A DNA stretch of 64,000 nt from Sphingomonas edaphi (GTDB lineage: Bacteria; Pseudomonadota; Alphaproteobacteria; Sphingomonadales; Sphingomonadaceae), in the NCBI RefSeq assembly GCF_003583725.1, contig NZ_QXTF01000003.1:62001-126000 (forward strand), in the 5' to 3' direction. Made by a program: the position numbers and the translations under genes. The first letter of the stretch is position 1, and the number at the start of each line of letters is the position of its first letter. Positions 1-8,951 of this stretch are shown one piece after another. A model generated the notes under the pieces. It did not search any database, was not told where the DNA came from, and worked only from the letters and a program-made list of their open reading frames with translations.

Positions 1-47
1 GCCCACATCGACTTGAGGCGCTCGATGCGCTCTTCGGTCCAACTCAT
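1..47 (-). CDS. gcrA: GcrA cell cycle regulator, N-terminus only (cut by window edge)
   Basis: Reading the complement from the ATG at 47 gives MSWTEERIERLKSMW, after which the frame leaves the window. This matches the highly conserved start of GcrA, the alphaproteobacterial sigma70-associated regulator that acts at promoters carrying CcrM-methylated GANTC sites. Only 15 complete codons are visible, so domain structure beyond the N-terminal DNA-binding segment cannot be checked. It is divergent from the ABC permease that starts at about 107, so the roughly 60 bases between them must hold both promoters. The identification is by motif recognition; the short length is the main doubt. Confidence 0.8.
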   Translation of the reverse strand, partial: MSWTEERIERLKSMW

Positions 48-106
48 GAAATTCAAAACTCCGTACGTGTTGCGTGCCGCTGCGCCAGCCGATAGGCGAT
101 TGTCGC

Positions 107-934
107 GTGAACGACCAGACTCCCTCCTGGATGAGAAGCGAACCCGGCAAGCCGACGCTGCAAGGTGTCAACTGGGGCGGCCTTTCGACCCTATATATCA
201 AGGAGGTGCGTCGCTTCTTCAAGGTGCAGATGCAGACGGTGTGGGCGCCGGCGATAACGACGCTGCTCTACCTCATCATTTTCACCGTGGCGTTGGGCCG
301 GGAAGGCAAGACGGTGTTGGGCGTCCCGTTCGCCGATTTTATCGCGCCCGGCCTGATCGTCATGGCCATGCTGCAGAACAGCTTCGCGAACAGCAGCTTC
401 TCGCTGTTGGTCGGCAAGATGCAGGGAACGATCGTCGACTATCTGATGCCGCCGCTGTCGGTTGGCGAGCTAATTACCGGCCTTGTCGGCGCGGCGGTGA
501 CGAGGGCGTTTTTGGTGGGATCCGCGGTGTGGCTGATCATGGCCATCTGGCCGGGCGTCCATGTCGGTGTCGCGCATCCACTGTCCATCCTGTGGTTTGG
601 TCTGATGGGAGCACTGATGCTCGCGTTCCTCGGGTTGATGACCTCGATCTGGGCCGAGAAGTTCGACCATGCGGCAGCCGTGACCAATTTCGTCGTTGCG
701 CCGCTGTCGCTGCTGTCTGGGACTTTCTATTCGGTCGATGCCTTGAGTCCGGCGTTCCGGACAATCAGCCACGCCAATCCCTTCTTCTACGTCATTTCCG
801 GGTTCCGGCACGGATTCCTTGGCGAAGCCGACTCGCCCATTTACGCGGGCGGAATCGGCCTGCTGTTGCTGAACATCCTGCTCTTCGCGGTCTGCTATTC
901 GCTCCTCAAAAGCGGCTGGAAAATCAAGAATTGA
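107..934 (+). CDS. ABC-2 type transporter permease (YadH-like)
   Basis: Inner-membrane permease of about 275 residues, the usual size for ABC-2 (YadH/NodJ-type) half transporters. A short cytoplasmic N-terminus with KEVRRFFKVQ leads into six hydrophobic segments, including the WAPAITTLLYLIIFTVALG helix. Near the C-terminus are the family-typical PLSLLSGTFYSVDALSP segment and then NPFFYVISGFRHGFLG. I took the GTG at 107; a GTG at 74 and an ATG at 131 in the same frame are alternatives, and none has a strong ribosome binding site. No ATPase partner lies downstream, so the cognate ATP-binding subunit must be encoded elsewhere. The substrate is unknown. Confidence 0.85.
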   Translation: MNDQTPSWMRSEPGKPTLQGVNWGGLSTLYIKEVRRFFKVQMQTVWAPAITTLLYLIIFTVALGREGKTVLGVPFADFIAPGLIVMAMLQNSFANSSFSLLVGKMQGTIVDYLMPPLSVGELITGLVGAAVTRAFLVGSAVWLIMAIWPGVHVGVAHPLSILWFGLMGALMLAFLGLMTSIWAEKFDHAAAVTNFVVAPLSLLSGTFYSVDALSPAFRTISHANPFFYVISGFRHGFLGEADSPIYAGGIGLLLLNILLFAVCYSLLKSGWKIKN

Positions 935-1052
935 GCCTTTTCAGTCGGTTGAACGGTTAAGGTCCGTGAACGGCGGATAACGGTCGCGTTCAGCACGCGA
1001 TCAAGGCGCCGGGTCCATAAGAGGGGCATCAACCGCACGAAGGAGTGCAACC

Positions 1053-1514
1053 ATGCGTAAGTTTGTCATTTCCGCCGCCCTGATGGCCTCGACCATCGCC
1101 GTGGCTGCTCCCGCCGCCGCGCAGTGGGCGCCGCCCGCGCCGCAAGGCTATGCCTATGGCTATCACAACAACTATGGCCAGGTTCGCCGCCTGCAGGTCC
1201 GTATCGACCAGCTGCAACGGCGAATTGTCCAGCTGGACCGCCGCAACATCCTGAGCAATCGGGAAGCCGGCCGCCTGCGCGCCGAATCACGCCAGCTGGA
1301 GCAGCGTCTGCGCTACGCTTCGCGCAACGGGCTGAACCAGCGCGAGATGTATAATCTCGAGCGCGGTATCCAGCGCCTCGAATATCGCATCCAGCGCGAT
1401 GCGCGCGATGGCAACCGTTACGGCGGCTACTACGGCCAGAACAACTACTATGATCGCGACCGCGACGGCCGTGACGACCGTTATGAAGACGATCGCGGCT
1501 ATCGCCACGACTAG
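1053..1514 (+). CDS. small secreted coiled-coil protein of unknown function
   Basis: The 153-residue product begins with a clear Sec signal peptide (MRKFVISAALMASTIAVAAPAAAQ, likely cut after AQ). Next comes a Gly/Tyr stretch, then a long Arg/Gln/Leu-rich segment (about residues 45-125) with heptad-like spacing that should form an alpha-helical coiled coil. The tail is rich in Asp, Arg and Tyr. A good ribosome binding site (AAGGAG) precedes the ATG. Similar short periplasmic proteins are common in sphingomonads but have no known role. It stands alone between the permease and argD and is followed by a strong intrinsic terminator, so it is probably a single-gene transcript. Confidence 0.7.
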   Translation: MRKFVISAALMASTIAVAAPAAAQWAPPAPQGYAYGYHNNYGQVRRLQVRIDQLQRRIVQLDRRNILSNREAGRLRAESRQLEQRLRYASRNGLNQREMYNLERGIQRLEYRIQRDARDGNRYGGYYGQNNYYDRDRDGRDDRYEDDRGYRHD

Positions 1515-1549
1515 CCTTTCCGGCATTTGACCCGGGTGGGGACAAGGGA

Positions 1550-1583
1550 GGGGCGGCTCTGAAAGGGGCCGCCCCTTTCGTTT
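1550..1583 (+). terminator. intrinsic terminator after the 1053-1514 gene
   Basis: The arms GGGGCGGC (1550-1557) and GCCGCCCC (1568-1575) form an 8-bp GC-only stem with a 10-base loop, followed by TTTCGTTT. It separates the small secreted protein from argD. Confidence 0.85.
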
Positions 1584-1668
1584 GTCCGACCGCCGCGATA
1601 TAGGCTCGCGGCAGGTCGTCCCGGGGGGCGGCCTTTCGCCATACCATCGAGCTGAAATGAGGAAATCC

Positions 1669-2856
1669 ATGGCCATCACGCCGCTTATGCCCGTCTATCC
1701 CCGTTGCGAGGTGAGGCCGGTGCGGGGTGAGGGGGTCTACCTCTATGGCGAGCAGGGCGAGAAGTATCTGGACTTCGCGAGCGGCATCGCGGTCAACCTA
1801 CTCGGCCACGGTCATCCGCACCTCACCAAGGCGCTGCAGGAGCAGGCCGCGACGCTGATCCACGTGTCGAACCTGTACGGCAGTCCTCAGGGCGAAGCGT
1901 TTGCGCAGCGGCTGGTCAACCTGACGTTCGCCGACACGGTCTTCTTCACCAATTCGGGCGCCGAGGCGGTCGAGTGCGCAATCAAGACCGCGCGCCGGTA
2001 TCATCATGCCAAGGGCAATCCGCACAAGCATACGCTGATCACTTTCAGCAACGCCTTCCACGGTCGCACCATGGCCACGATCAGCGCGACGAACCAGGAG
2101 AAGCTGCGCGACGGGTTCGCGCCGCTTTTGCCCGGCTTCACCGTGGTCGAGTTCGACAATCTTGAGGCCGCGTTAGGTGCGATCGACGAGCATACTGCTG
2201 GCTTCCTTGTGGAGCCGGTGCAGGGCGAGGGCGGGATACGCCCGGCGTCGAAGGAATTCATGCTGGGGCTGCGCAAGGCGTGTGACGAGCATGATCTGAT
2301 GCTGGTGCTGGACGAAGTGCAGTGCGGTGTAGCGCGGACAGGCGCGCTGTACGCGTACGAACATTATGGCATCGAGCCGGATATCCTCGCGTCAGCCAAA
2401 GGCATCGGCGGCGGCTTTCCCATGGGCGCCTGCCTCGCGACCGAAAAGGCAGCGAGCGGCATGGTCATCGGTACGCACGGGTCGACGTATGGTGGGAACC
2501 CGTTCGCCATGGCGGCCGGCCAGGCGGTGTTCGACGTCGTCGCCAATGACGAGTTCCTCAGTCATGTCCGCACTATGGGTGATCGACTCCGCTCTGCGCT
2601 GGAGCAAATGATTCCGAACCACGATCATCTGTTCGAAAGCGTTCGCGGGCTGGGCCTGATGCTGGGCGTCAAAATGAAGACCGACAGCCGCGCTTTCGTC
2701 GGCTACCTGCGCACCAAAGGCATCCTTACAGTCGCCGCCGGCGACAATGTCGTCCGTGTGCTTCCGCCGCTGACCATCGATGAAGCGAACATCGCCGAGT
2801 TCGTCGAAGGACTGTCTGCCGCCGCCGCCGATTACGACGTGCCGGAAGCGGCATGA
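1669..2856 (+). CDS. argD: acetylornithine aminotransferase ArgD
   Basis: PLP-dependent class III aminotransferase converting N-acetylglutamate semialdehyde to N2-acetylornithine in arginine synthesis. Family marks include the [17 protein letters not shown] segment, [12 protein letters not shown], the [14 protein letters not shown] stretch with the cofactor Asp, and the Schiff-base lysine in [13 protein letters not shown]. The 395-residue length is normal. I chose the ATG at 1669 because GAGGA sits 5 bases upstream; an in-frame ATG at 1657 is less well placed. The gene overlaps argF by ATGA, so the two are translationally coupled. Confidence 0.93.
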   Translation: MAITPLMPVYPRCEVRPVRGEGVYLYGEQGEKYLDFASGIAVNLLGHGHPHLTKALQEQAATLIHVSNLYGSPQGEAFAQRLVNLTFADTVFFTNSGAEAVECAIKTARRYHHAKGNPHKHTLITFSNAFHGRTMATISATNQEKLRDGFAPLLPGFTVVEFDNLEAALGAIDEHTAGFLVEPVQGEGGIRPASKEFMLGLRKACDEHDLMLVLDEVQCGVARTGALYAYEHYGIEPDILASAKGIGGGFPMGACLATEKAASGMVIGTHGSTYGGNPFAMAAGQAVFDVVANDEFLSHVRTMGDRLRSALEQMIPNHDHLFESVRGLGLMLGVKMKTDSRAFVGYLRTKGILTVAAGDNVVRVLPPLTIDEANIAEFVEGLSAAAADYDVPEAA

Positions 2857-3779
2857 CGATCCGCCATTTCCTCAACCTGTCGGATGTCGGCGGGGAGGGG
2901 ATTGCGCACATCCTCAACGAGGCAATGGAGCGCAAGGAGCGGCGTGCGGGCTGGCCAAAGGGCAAGCCCGACGCCGATCGGCCGCTCGACGGCGCCGTGC
3001 TTGCGATGATTTTCGAGAAAAGCAGCACGCGGACCCGGGTCAGCTTCGACCTGGCAATGCGGCAGCTAGGCGGCTCCGCAATCGTGCTGGAGGGTTCCAG
3101 TTCGCAACTTGGCCGAGGTGAGACGATTGCCGACACCGCGCGCGTCCTTTCGCGGTTCGCCGACGCCATCATGATTCGGACCGACCATCATCAAAAGGCC
3201 GAAGAACTCGCCGAATACGCGACGGTCCCGGTCATCAACGGGCTGACCGACCTGTCGCATCCCTGCCAACTGCTCGCCGACATGCAGACGGTCATCGAGA
3301 CACGGGCGCGGCTGGCTGGAACCCGCTGGGCGTGGCTAGGTGACGGCAACAATGTCTGCAATTCGCTGATCGAGGCGGCGGCGCTGATGCATTTCCAACT
3401 GGCGGTCGCGACCCCGAACCGGTTCGAACCCGACGTCGGCATGTGCGCTATGGCCAGCACGCGCGACGATATTTTCTTCACCGAGGATCCGGTTGAGGCG
3501 ATCGACGGCGCGGAAGTCGTAGTAACCGACACCTGGGTGTCGATGGGCCAGGACGACGAGGATTATCGGCGCGAGGCTTTCGCGCGTTTCCGGGTGGACG
3601 AGGCCATGCTGGCCCGCGCGGCTCCCGGCGCAACCCTCCTCCACTGTTTGCCGGCGCATCGCGGCGAGGAGGTTACCGACGCCGTGATCGATGGTCCGCA
3701 ATCGGCCGTATGGGACGAGGCGGAGAATCGGCTGCACGCGCAAAAGGCGCTGCTCATGTGGTGCTTGGGCCGGATCTGA
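2853..3779 (+). CDS. argF: ornithine carbamoyltransferase ArgF
   Basis: Transfers the carbamoyl group from carbamoyl phosphate to ornithine, giving citrulline. The 308-residue product carries the carbamoyl-phosphate motif SSTRTR, the [11 protein letters not shown] segment, and the ornithine loop [12 protein letters not shown]. Its ATG lies inside the last codons of argD (ATGA overlap). The argD-argF order, with hslO a short distance downstream, recurs in alphaproteobacteria. Nothing unusual was seen in the key residues. Confidence 0.95.
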   Translation: MTIRHFLNLSDVGGEGIAHILNEAMERKERRAGWPKGKPDADRPLDGAVLAMIFEKSSTRTRVSFDLAMRQLGGSAIVLEGSSSQLGRGETIADTARVLSRFADAIMIRTDHHQKAEELAEYATVPVINGLTDLSHPCQLLADMQTVIETRARLAGTRWAWLGDGNNVCNSLIEAAALMHFQLAVATPNRFEPDVGMCAMASTRDDIFFTEDPVEAIDGAEVVVTDTWVSMGQDDEDYRREAFARFRVDEAMLARAAPGATLLHCLPAHRGEEVTDAVIDGPQSAVWDEAENRLHAQKALLMWCLGRI

Positions 3780-3802
3780 CGGCAGCGGGAAAGAGGGCGT
3801 AG

Positions 3803-4600
3803 ATGGGACGGCTGGACGGCAAGATCGCGCTGGTTACCGGAGCCGCCCAGGGGATCGGCGAAGGCATCGCGAAATGCTTCGCGCGTGAAGGCGCGACGGT
3901 TTGGGTTACGGACGTCGACGGCGAGGGCGCGCAGCGTGTTGCCGCGGCCATCGGTTCCCGTCACCGTTCCGCATTGCTCGACGTTGGCGAGGAGGCGCAC
4001 TGGGATCGGGTGATGACGGACCTGCTGGAGGCGCACGGGCGGCTCGACGTGCTGGTCAATAATGCCGGGATCACCGGGTTCGAAGATGGCCCGGGCCCCC
4101 ATGATCCTGAACATGCGACCCTGGAAGAGTGGCATCGGGTTCACCGGGTCAATCTGGACGGAACCTTCCTGGGATGTCGCCACGCCATCAGGGCAATGCG
4201 GGCGACCGGAACCGGATCGATCATCAACATGTCATCGCGGTCGGGGCTCGTCGGAATCCCCGGTGCCGCGGCCTATGCCTCGTCAAAGGCGGCCATCCGC
4301 AACCACAGCAAATCCGTCGCACTTTATTGCGCGCAGCAGGGCATGAAGGTGCGCTGCAATTCGATCCATCCTGCTGCGATCCTGACGCCGATCTGGGATG
4401 CCATGATCGGCAAGGGGGCGGACCGGGAAGCGAAAATGGCTGCGCTGGTACGCGATACGCCGCTGAAGCGGTTTGGGACCGTCGAAGAAGTGGCGGCGCT
4501 TTGTCTGTTCTTGGCGTCCGACGAGGCCCCTTACATCACGGGGTCGGAATTCGACATAGATGGCGGACTTCTCGCGGGCTCGGCCGCGTCTCCGGGCTAG
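3803..4600 (+). CDS. SDR family NAD(P)-dependent oxidoreductase
   Basis: Classical short-chain dehydrogenase/reductase of 265 residues. It has the cofactor loop TGAAQGIG near residue 13, an Asp after the second beta strand (VTDVD) that favours NAD(H) over NADP(H), NNAG, the catalytic Ser in INMSSRSG, and YASSK as the Tyr/Lys pair. The C-terminus has the usual [11 protein letters not shown]. It starts 23 bases after argF and may be read through with it, but no substrate can be deduced. Hydroxysteroid or sugar-alcohol dehydrogenases are typical relatives. Confidence 0.85.
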   Translation: MGRLDGKIALVTGAAQGIGEGIAKCFAREGATVWVTDVDGEGAQRVAAAIGSRHRSALLDVGEEAHWDRVMTDLLEAHGRLDVLVNNAGITGFEDGPGPHDPEHATLEEWHRVHRVNLDGTFLGCRHAIRAMRATGTGSIINMSSRSGLVGIPGAAAYASSKAAIRNHSKSVALYCAQQGMKVRCNSIHPAAILTPIWDAMIGKGADREAKMAALVRDTPLKRFGTVEEVAALCLFLASDEAPYITGSEFDIDGGLLAGSAASPG

Positions 4601-4639
4601 GTTTGCAATTGGACCGGCGAACGCCCATCTGGCGCGGCG

Positions 4640-5539
4640 ATGACTGACATTTCGCTTAACCAGGACGTCGCGCTTGGCGTCACCGTTCCCTCGCGGCATG
4701 CGCGCGGCCGGGCCGCAAGACTTGGGCCGGTGCTGGACCAAATTCTGGCCAATCACGGCTATCCGCCGATCATCGAGCAACTGCTGGCCGAGGCGCTGGT
4801 ACTGACGGCGCTGCTCGGGTCATTGCTGAAGGATCCCAGCGGCCAGCTGACCATTCAGGCACAGACCGAAAACGGGATCGTCGATCTGCTGGTATGCGAC
4901 TACAAGGGCGGCGAGCTTCGCGGCTATGTCCGTCACGACGCCGAACGGCTGGCCGAGGCGGGACCACGTCCGACGCTGTTTTCGCTGTTCGGTAAGGGGT
5001 ACCTTGCGATCACCTTTGACCAGCCGGCGACCGACGAGCGCTACCAAGGGATCGTACCGCTCGAGGGCGAGGGGCTCGGAGAGGCTGCGCAAAGCTATTT
5101 CAGCCAATCCGAACAGATCCCGTCGATTGTCCGCCTCGAAGCGCGCAAGGACGATAATGGCTGGGTCGCAGGCGGCCTGATGTTCCAGCACCTGCCGGAA
5201 GGCGAGATCGGGCGGGATCGGCTGCATACGCGCCTCGACCATCCTGAATGGCCCCATATCGCGACGATGGTCGGGTCAGTGAAGGCGGAGGAACTGAGCG
5301 ATCGGGATCTGCCTCTCGACGACCTTGTGTGGCGCCTGCTCCACGAGGAGGACGAGGTGCGCACGCTGGCCCCGGTGCCGCTGTCGAAAGGCTGCCGCTG
5401 CAGTGTCGATTACATCTCTTCCGTCATTGCCCGTTTCCCGGAAGAGGAGCGGGCGGAGATGGTCGGCGATGACGGACTGATCCGTGTCGATTGCGCCTTC
5501 TGCGCGACCAGCTTCCCGATTGCCATCGAAGCCGCCTGA
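4640..5539 (+). CDS. hslO: redox-regulated chaperone Hsp33
   Basis: Cytosolic holdase activated by oxidation. The 299-residue protein keeps the Hsp33 fold with segments such as LLGSLLKDPSGQLT and YFSQSEQIPS. The C-terminal zinc switch is intact: CRC within KGCRCSVDYI and CAFC within VDCAFCATSF, the CxC plus CxxC cysteine pairs that bind zinc when reduced. The gene starts 39 bases after the SDR. Its association with argD-argF is a known alphaproteobacterial neighbourhood rather than a functional link. Confidence 0.93.
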   Translation: MTDISLNQDVALGVTVPSRHARGRAARLGPVLDQILANHGYPPIIEQLLAEALVLTALLGSLLKDPSGQLTIQAQTENGIVDLLVCDYKGGELRGYVRHDAERLAEAGPRPTLFSLFGKGYLAITFDQPATDERYQGIVPLEGEGLGEAAQSYFSQSEQIPSIVRLEARKDDNGWVAGGLMFQHLPEGEIGRDRLHTRLDHPEWPHIATMVGSVKAEELSDRDLPLDDLVWRLLHEEDEVRTLAPVPLSKGCRCSVDYISSVIARFPEEERAEMVGDDGLIRVDCAFCATSFPIAIEAA

Positions 5540-5591
5540 AGTTCGTCGATTAGTTGCTTTTTGTTAAGCGGGACGTGGTAAACGGGCGCTA

Positions 5592-5990
5592 ATGAAACGC
5601 ATGGCGCGAATCGGTCTCGCGGGCCTGATGACAGTCGCGGCAGCATTTGTTGTCGCGGCAGCCTCTCCGCGCGCGCTGATGCCGGCAATGGGCGGCCTGT
5701 GGGAGGTAAGCCAGCGCGCGGACGGCCATGGCGCTCAGCGCATCTGCGTCGCCTCACCAGTGACGCTGGCTCAATATGAGCACCGGCAGGCCCGCTGTGC
5801 CCAAACGATCGTGTCCGACAGCGGCACGCAAACGCTAATCAGCTATACTTGCGCCGACGGTGGCTTCGGCCAGTCGAAGGTCACGCTGCTGACCCCGCGG
5901 ACGATGCGAATTGAAACGCAGGGGATTAGCGGCAATCTGCCGTTCCACTACCAGCTTCATGCACGGCGCGTCGGCGACTGCCGCCGGTAA
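5592..5990 (+). CDS. secreted DUF3617-like protein
   Basis: The 132-residue product has an N-terminal signal peptide or anchor (residues 1-25), followed by GGLWEVSQR and a cysteine pattern (ICVAS, RCAQT, YTCADGG, GDCRR) resembling DUF3617 proteins, small periplasmic proteins of unknown function. It starts 52 bases after hslO behind a short T-rich stretch. Assignment to the DUF is by the opening GLWEV motif and cysteine pattern, so it is tentative. Confidence 0.65.
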   Translation: MKRMARIGLAGLMTVAAAFVVAAASPRALMPAMGGLWEVSQRADGHGAQRICVASPVTLAQYEHRQARCAQTIVSDSGTQTLISYTCADGGFGQSKVTLLTPRTMRIETQGISGNLPFHYQLHARRVGDCRR

Positions 5991-6023
5991 TCGGCCGTTA
6001 ACCATAGTCTGGCTACAAGATGG

Positions 6024-6107
6024 AGGTGCCCTTCTTCGGCACGTTTTCCTCCCTGTCGGGCCAATGCCCGAACCTTGGGCCGCCCTTTCGAGCGGCCCTA
6101 TTTTTTT
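6024..6107 (+). ncRNA. alpha-r8/MmgR-like small RNA
   Basis: This intergenic segment folds into three hairpins. Hairpin 1 has GTGCC (6026-6030) with GGCAC (6038-6042). Hairpin 2 has TCGGGC (6056-6061) with GCCCGA (6066-6071) around a CAAT loop. Hairpin 3 is an intrinsic terminator, GGGCCGC (6077-6083) with GCGGCCC (6092-6098), followed by TATTTTTTT. The unpaired stretch between hairpins 1 and 2 reads TTTCCTCCCT (6045-6054). From memory, this is the invariant anti-Shine-Dalgarno-like core of the alphaproteobacterial alpha-r8 family (MmgR of Sinorhizobium; the Rfam model called suhB). The 5' end is estimated. Family membership is inference; the structure is seen directly. Confidence 0.72.
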
Positions 6108-6134
6108 GTGCGGCGCGGGATTAGAGCGCGCGCC

Positions 6135-6485
6135 ATGTTGCTGTTCATTATCAAGGCCGCGCTTTCGGGCCTTTTGGTTGCGACGATTTCATTGGTCGCA
6201 AAGCGCTACCCCGGCTGGGGCGGGCTGCTGGCCTCGCTGCCGCTCGTGTCGGTCCTGTCGATGCTGTGGCTCTATGGCGAAACGCGCGACGCATCGAAGG
6301 TCGCCGAACTGTCGATGGGCGCTTTCTGGTTCTTCCTTCCGTCGGTGCCGATGTTCCTGGTCATCCCGGCTATGCTGCGTTCCGGGATTTCGTTCGGAGT
6401 GACGATGGCGACCGCCTGCCTGCTGACCGTCGCGCTATATGCGGGGATGAGCTGGCTCGCACCCAAGTTAGGCATTGTCCTATGA
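6135..6485 (+). CDS. DUF3147 family membrane protein
   Basis: A 116-residue, very hydrophobic protein with about four membrane helices. The features AKRYPGWGGLLASLPLVS and a central WLYGETRDASK loop are typical of DUF3147 proteins, which have no assigned function. I set the start at the ATG at 6135, because an upstream in-frame GTG or ATG would begin inside the sRNA terminator. Its stop overlaps the queC start by ATGA, so it is translationally coupled to the queuosine genes. Whether that reflects function is unknown. Confidence 0.8.
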   Translation: MLLFIIKAALSGLLVATISLVAKRYPGWGGLLASLPLVSVLSMLWLYGETRDASKVAELSMGAFWFFLPSVPMFLVIPAMLRSGISFGVTMATACLLTVALYAGMSWLAPKLGIVL

Positions 6486-7171
6486 GTACGCGGCAAGCGG
6501 TAGTTTTGCTGTCGGGTGGACTCGATTCCATGGTCTGCGCAGCGTTGGCTCGGGAAGAGGGGTTTAGCGTCCTTGCGCTGACCATCGACTATAATCAGCG
6601 TCACCGCGTCGAACTGGAAGCGGCCAAGCGCATCGCCACCGACCTGGCGGATCGCCACATCATCCTGCCTCTCGACCTAACCGCGTTCGGTGGCTCGGCG
6701 TTGACCAGCGACATTGACGTTCCCAAGGACGGGGTCGGGGCCGACGGCGACGGCGGCATTCCCGTGACCTATGTTCCGGCGCGCAACACCGTGTTTCTCA
6801 GCTTGGCGCTGGCCTGGGCCGAAGCGGCTGGCGCGCACGACCTGTTCGTTGGGGTTAATGCGCTCGACTATTCCGGTTATCCCGATTGCCGCCCGGCCTT
6901 CATCGAGGCCTTTGAGGAACTGGCGAACAAGGCGACGCGCGACGGGGTGGAAGGCCGCGGCTTTACCGTCCACGCGCCGCTCCAGAACATGACCAAGGCC
7001 GATATTGCCCGCGAGGCGGCGCGACTGGGGTTGGACGCTGGGATAAGTCACAGCTGCTACGATCCGGCGCCCGACGGCGCGGCTTGCGGATATTGCGACG
7101 CCTGCCGACTACGCGCCAAGGGCTTTGAGGAAGCGGGCTTGGTCGATCCCACCCGCTACGTCGCGCGATGA
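6482..7171 (+). CDS. queC: 7-cyano-7-deazaguanine synthase QueC
   Basis: ATP-dependent ligase making preQ0 from 7-carboxy-7-deazaguanine on the queuosine pathway. The 229-residue product opens with the PP-loop AVVLLSGGLDSMVCAALA and ends with the zinc-binding cysteines SCYDP and CGYCDACRLRAKGF. It overlaps the upstream DUF3147 gene and the downstream queE, both by ATGA. QueD and QueF are not in the window, and no preQ1 riboswitch precedes the genes. Confidence 0.95.
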   Translation: MSTRQAVVLLSGGLDSMVCAALAREEGFSVLALTIDYNQRHRVELEAAKRIATDLADRHIILPLDLTAFGGSALTSDIDVPKDGVGADGDGGIPVTYVPARNTVFLSLALAWAEAAGAHDLFVGVNALDYSGYPDCRPAFIEAFEELANKATRDGVEGRGFTVHAPLQNMTKADIAREAARLGLDAGISHSCYDPAPDGAACGYCDACRLRAKGFEEAGLVDPTRYVAR

Positions 7172-7800
7172 GTTACGCGGTCAAGGAAGCTTTTCTCACG
7201 CTGCAGGGCGAAGGAGTCCAGGCGGGAAGTCGCGCCGTCTTCCTACGCTTCGCGGGCTGCAATTTGTGGAGCGGGCGCGAGCAGGACCGGTCAACGGCGC
7301 AGTGCAATTTCTGCGATACGGACTTTGTCGGGATAGATGGACCGGGTGGCGGCAAGTTCGCCAATGCCGATGCTCTCTCGTCGCATGTGGAGGCGCTTTG
7401 GGGGGAGGAGCGAGATTTCCGGCTGGTGGTCATAACCGGCGGCGAACCCATGCTGCAGCTGGACAAGGCATTGATTGATGCGCTTCATGCGCGCGATTTT
7501 CGGGTTGCGGTCGAAAGCAACGGCACGATCGCCGCGACGCCCGGGATCGACTGGCTATGCGTCAGCCCGAAGGCGGGAACCGAGGTCGTTCAGCGCTCGG
7601 GCGATGAGTTGAAGCTCGTCTGGCCGCAACCGGGCATTGACCTGGCCGACCTGGAAGGGTGGGATTTCCGACATTACCTGGTTCAGCCGATGGACTGCGC
7701 GGACGGGCAGGCAGCGGTCGATGCCGCGATTTCCCTAGTTATGGAGCGGCCCCTCTGGCGATTGACGCTCCAGGGACACAAGATTGTCGGCCTGAAATAA
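7168..7800 (+). CDS. queE: 7-carboxy-7-deazaguanine synthase QueE (radical SAM)
   Basis: Radical SAM enzyme that converts 6-carboxytetrahydropterin to 7-carboxy-7-deazaguanine. The 210-residue protein has FLRFAGCNLWSG followed by an insertion and then CNFCDTDFVG. The cluster cysteines are therefore spaced as in the QueE group that carries a longer CX14CX2C motif instead of CX3CX2C. VVITGGEPMLQLD and VESNGT follow. It overlaps queC and ends in front of a strong terminator, closing the DUF3147-queC-queE unit. Confidence 0.93.
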   Translation: MSYAVKEAFLTLQGEGVQAGSRAVFLRFAGCNLWSGREQDRSTAQCNFCDTDFVGIDGPGGGKFANADALSSHVEALWGEERDFRLVVITGGEPMLQLDKALIDALHARDFRVAVESNGTIAATPGIDWLCVSPKAGTEVVQRSGDELKLVWPQPGIDLADLEGWDFRHYLVQPMDCADGQAAVDAAISLVMERPLWRLTLQGHKIVGLK

Positions 7801-7803
7801 AAA

Positions 7804-7832
7804 GGGCCGCCGGATGTTCCGGCGGCCCTTTT
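7804..7832 (+). terminator. bidirectional terminator between queE and the lipoprotein gene
   Basis: GGGCCGCCGG (7804-7813) pairs perfectly with CCGGCGGCCC (7819-7828) around a 5-base loop. It is followed by TTTT on the plus strand and flanked by A-rich sequence on the other side, so it can stop queE transcripts and those of the convergent lipoprotein gene. Confidence 0.85.
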
Positions 7833-7869
7833 CCAAACACCGACCCGCACGAAGGCGGACCGAGCGCGA

Positions 7870-8103
7870 TTACATCGCGTTGGTGGTGTTCGCTTCAACG
7901 GTCGCGTTGGCGTCGACGACGTTCGCGTCCATCGTCATGTTGGCGTCCATGTTGGTGGTCGCGTCGATGGCGGTGGTGTCATTGGCGACGACGTTCTCGG
8001 TGGTGAGGGTCTCGTCGACGTTCATGGTGTTTTCAGCGGCTTCGTTGCTGCTGCAAGCCGAAACCGCCAAGGCCGCACCAGCGACCAGGATCAGAGCACG
8101 CAT
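7870..8103 (-). CDS. small Asn/Asp/Thr-repeat lipoprotein
   Basis: The 77-residue product starts MRALILVAGAALAVSACSS, a lipoprotein signal with the lipobox VSAC. The mature part is low-complexity: runs such as DATTNMDANMTMDANVV built from Asn, Asp, Ala, Thr, Met and Val with almost no charge other than Asp and Glu. Such proteins occur in sphingomonads and are often mislabelled circumsporozoite-like because of the repeats. No enzymatic motif is present. A surface or periplasmic spacer role is only a guess. It ends toward the shared terminator with queE. Confidence 0.75.
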   Translation of the reverse strand: MRALILVAGAALAVSACSSNEAAENTMNVDETLTTENVVANDTTAIDATTNMDANMTMDANVVDANATVEANTTNAM

Positions 8104-8186
8104 TCAAAACTCCCTTGATTATTAGATCTGCGGGGGTGTTCCCCTTTCGCAAATCGCGCGCACAATAGTCGGGGAGGGTTCCCGCC

Positions 8187-8849
8187 TCAAGCGACTTGTG
8201 AATCTGCTGCCAAGTCATTGAGAAAAGATGGAAAAGTCCGACAGAGTGCCTCGTCCGCGGTCTCGAGCGACCCATCGAGGCCAAGCGCGGCGAGGCTCGT
8301 GACGCCAAAATCCGCAATTCCGCATGGAACGATTCCGCCGAAGTGCGACAGGTCGGGAGACAGGTTGATCGAGAAGCCGTGCATCGTCACCCAACGACGG
8401 ACGCGAACGCCGATCGCGCCGATCTTCGCCTCATTCACTCCTTCGCCAGTCCAGATACCGATCCGCCCCGACTCGCGCCGAGCGTCAACGCCAAGTTCGC
8501 CAAGCGCAGCGATCATCCATCCTTCAAGCGAATGGACGAAGCGGCGGACATCCTTGCCGCGCTTTTCAAGGTCGAGGATCAGATAGCCAACGCGCTGGCC
8601 GGGGCCGTGATAGGTGTAGCGGCCGCCGCGCCCGGCATTGAACACCGGGAAACCCATGGGGTTGAACAGCTCGGCAGGGTCCGCGCTTGTGCCGGCGGTG
8701 AACAAGGGCGGATGCTCCAGAAGCCAAACCAGTTCCTTCGCATGCCCTTCACGAACGGCGAGCGCGCGCGCCTCCATCTCCGCCAAGGCGTCGGCATAGA
8801 GTGTCAGTCCTTCACTGACTCGCCATTCGATGTCGTCCGGAACCATCAT
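8187..8849 (-). CDS. lipB: octanoyltransferase LipB
   Basis: Transfers octanoate from acyl-ACP to lipoyl domains, the first step of lipoate cofactor assembly. The 220-residue protein has [31 protein letters not shown] with the substrate-binding RGG and HGPGQ, and the catalytic Cys/Lys region seen as [21 protein letters not shown] and [14 protein letters not shown]. GcvH, encoded at 42201-42572, is one of its expected substrates. It is transcribed divergently from the membrane protein at 8952, with a 100-base gap holding both promoters. Confidence 0.94.
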   Translation of the reverse strand: MMVPDDIEWRVSEGLTLYADALAEMEARALAVREGHAKELVWLLEHPPLFTAGTSADPAELFNPMGFPVFNAGRGGRYTYHGPGQRVGYLILDLEKRGKDVRRFVHSLEGWMIAALGELGVDARRESGRIGIWTGEGVNEAKIGAIGVRVRRWVTMHGFSINLSPDLSHFGGIVPCGIADFGVTSLAALGLDGSLETADEALCRTFPSFLNDLAADSQVA

Positions 8850-8951
8850 GCGGCAATGGCGCCGGGAGTTGTGCGCTGCAAGGGCGATTGTCTTGGGCGG
8901 CAGCCGTCGATACGCTCCACCCCGAACATCAGCTTTGTACCGGGGGTATCA

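Noticed and set aside
5991-6134. Possible preQ1 riboswitch upstream of queC
   Set aside because: The structured element ends in its own terminator and has an anti-Shine-Dalgarno core instead of a preQ1 aptamer; it reads as an independent sRNA.
8343-8951. Long N-terminal extension of the membrane protein starting at 8952
   Set aside because: The extension lies antisense to lipB and does not resemble a membrane protein or leader; the ATG at 8952 fits better.
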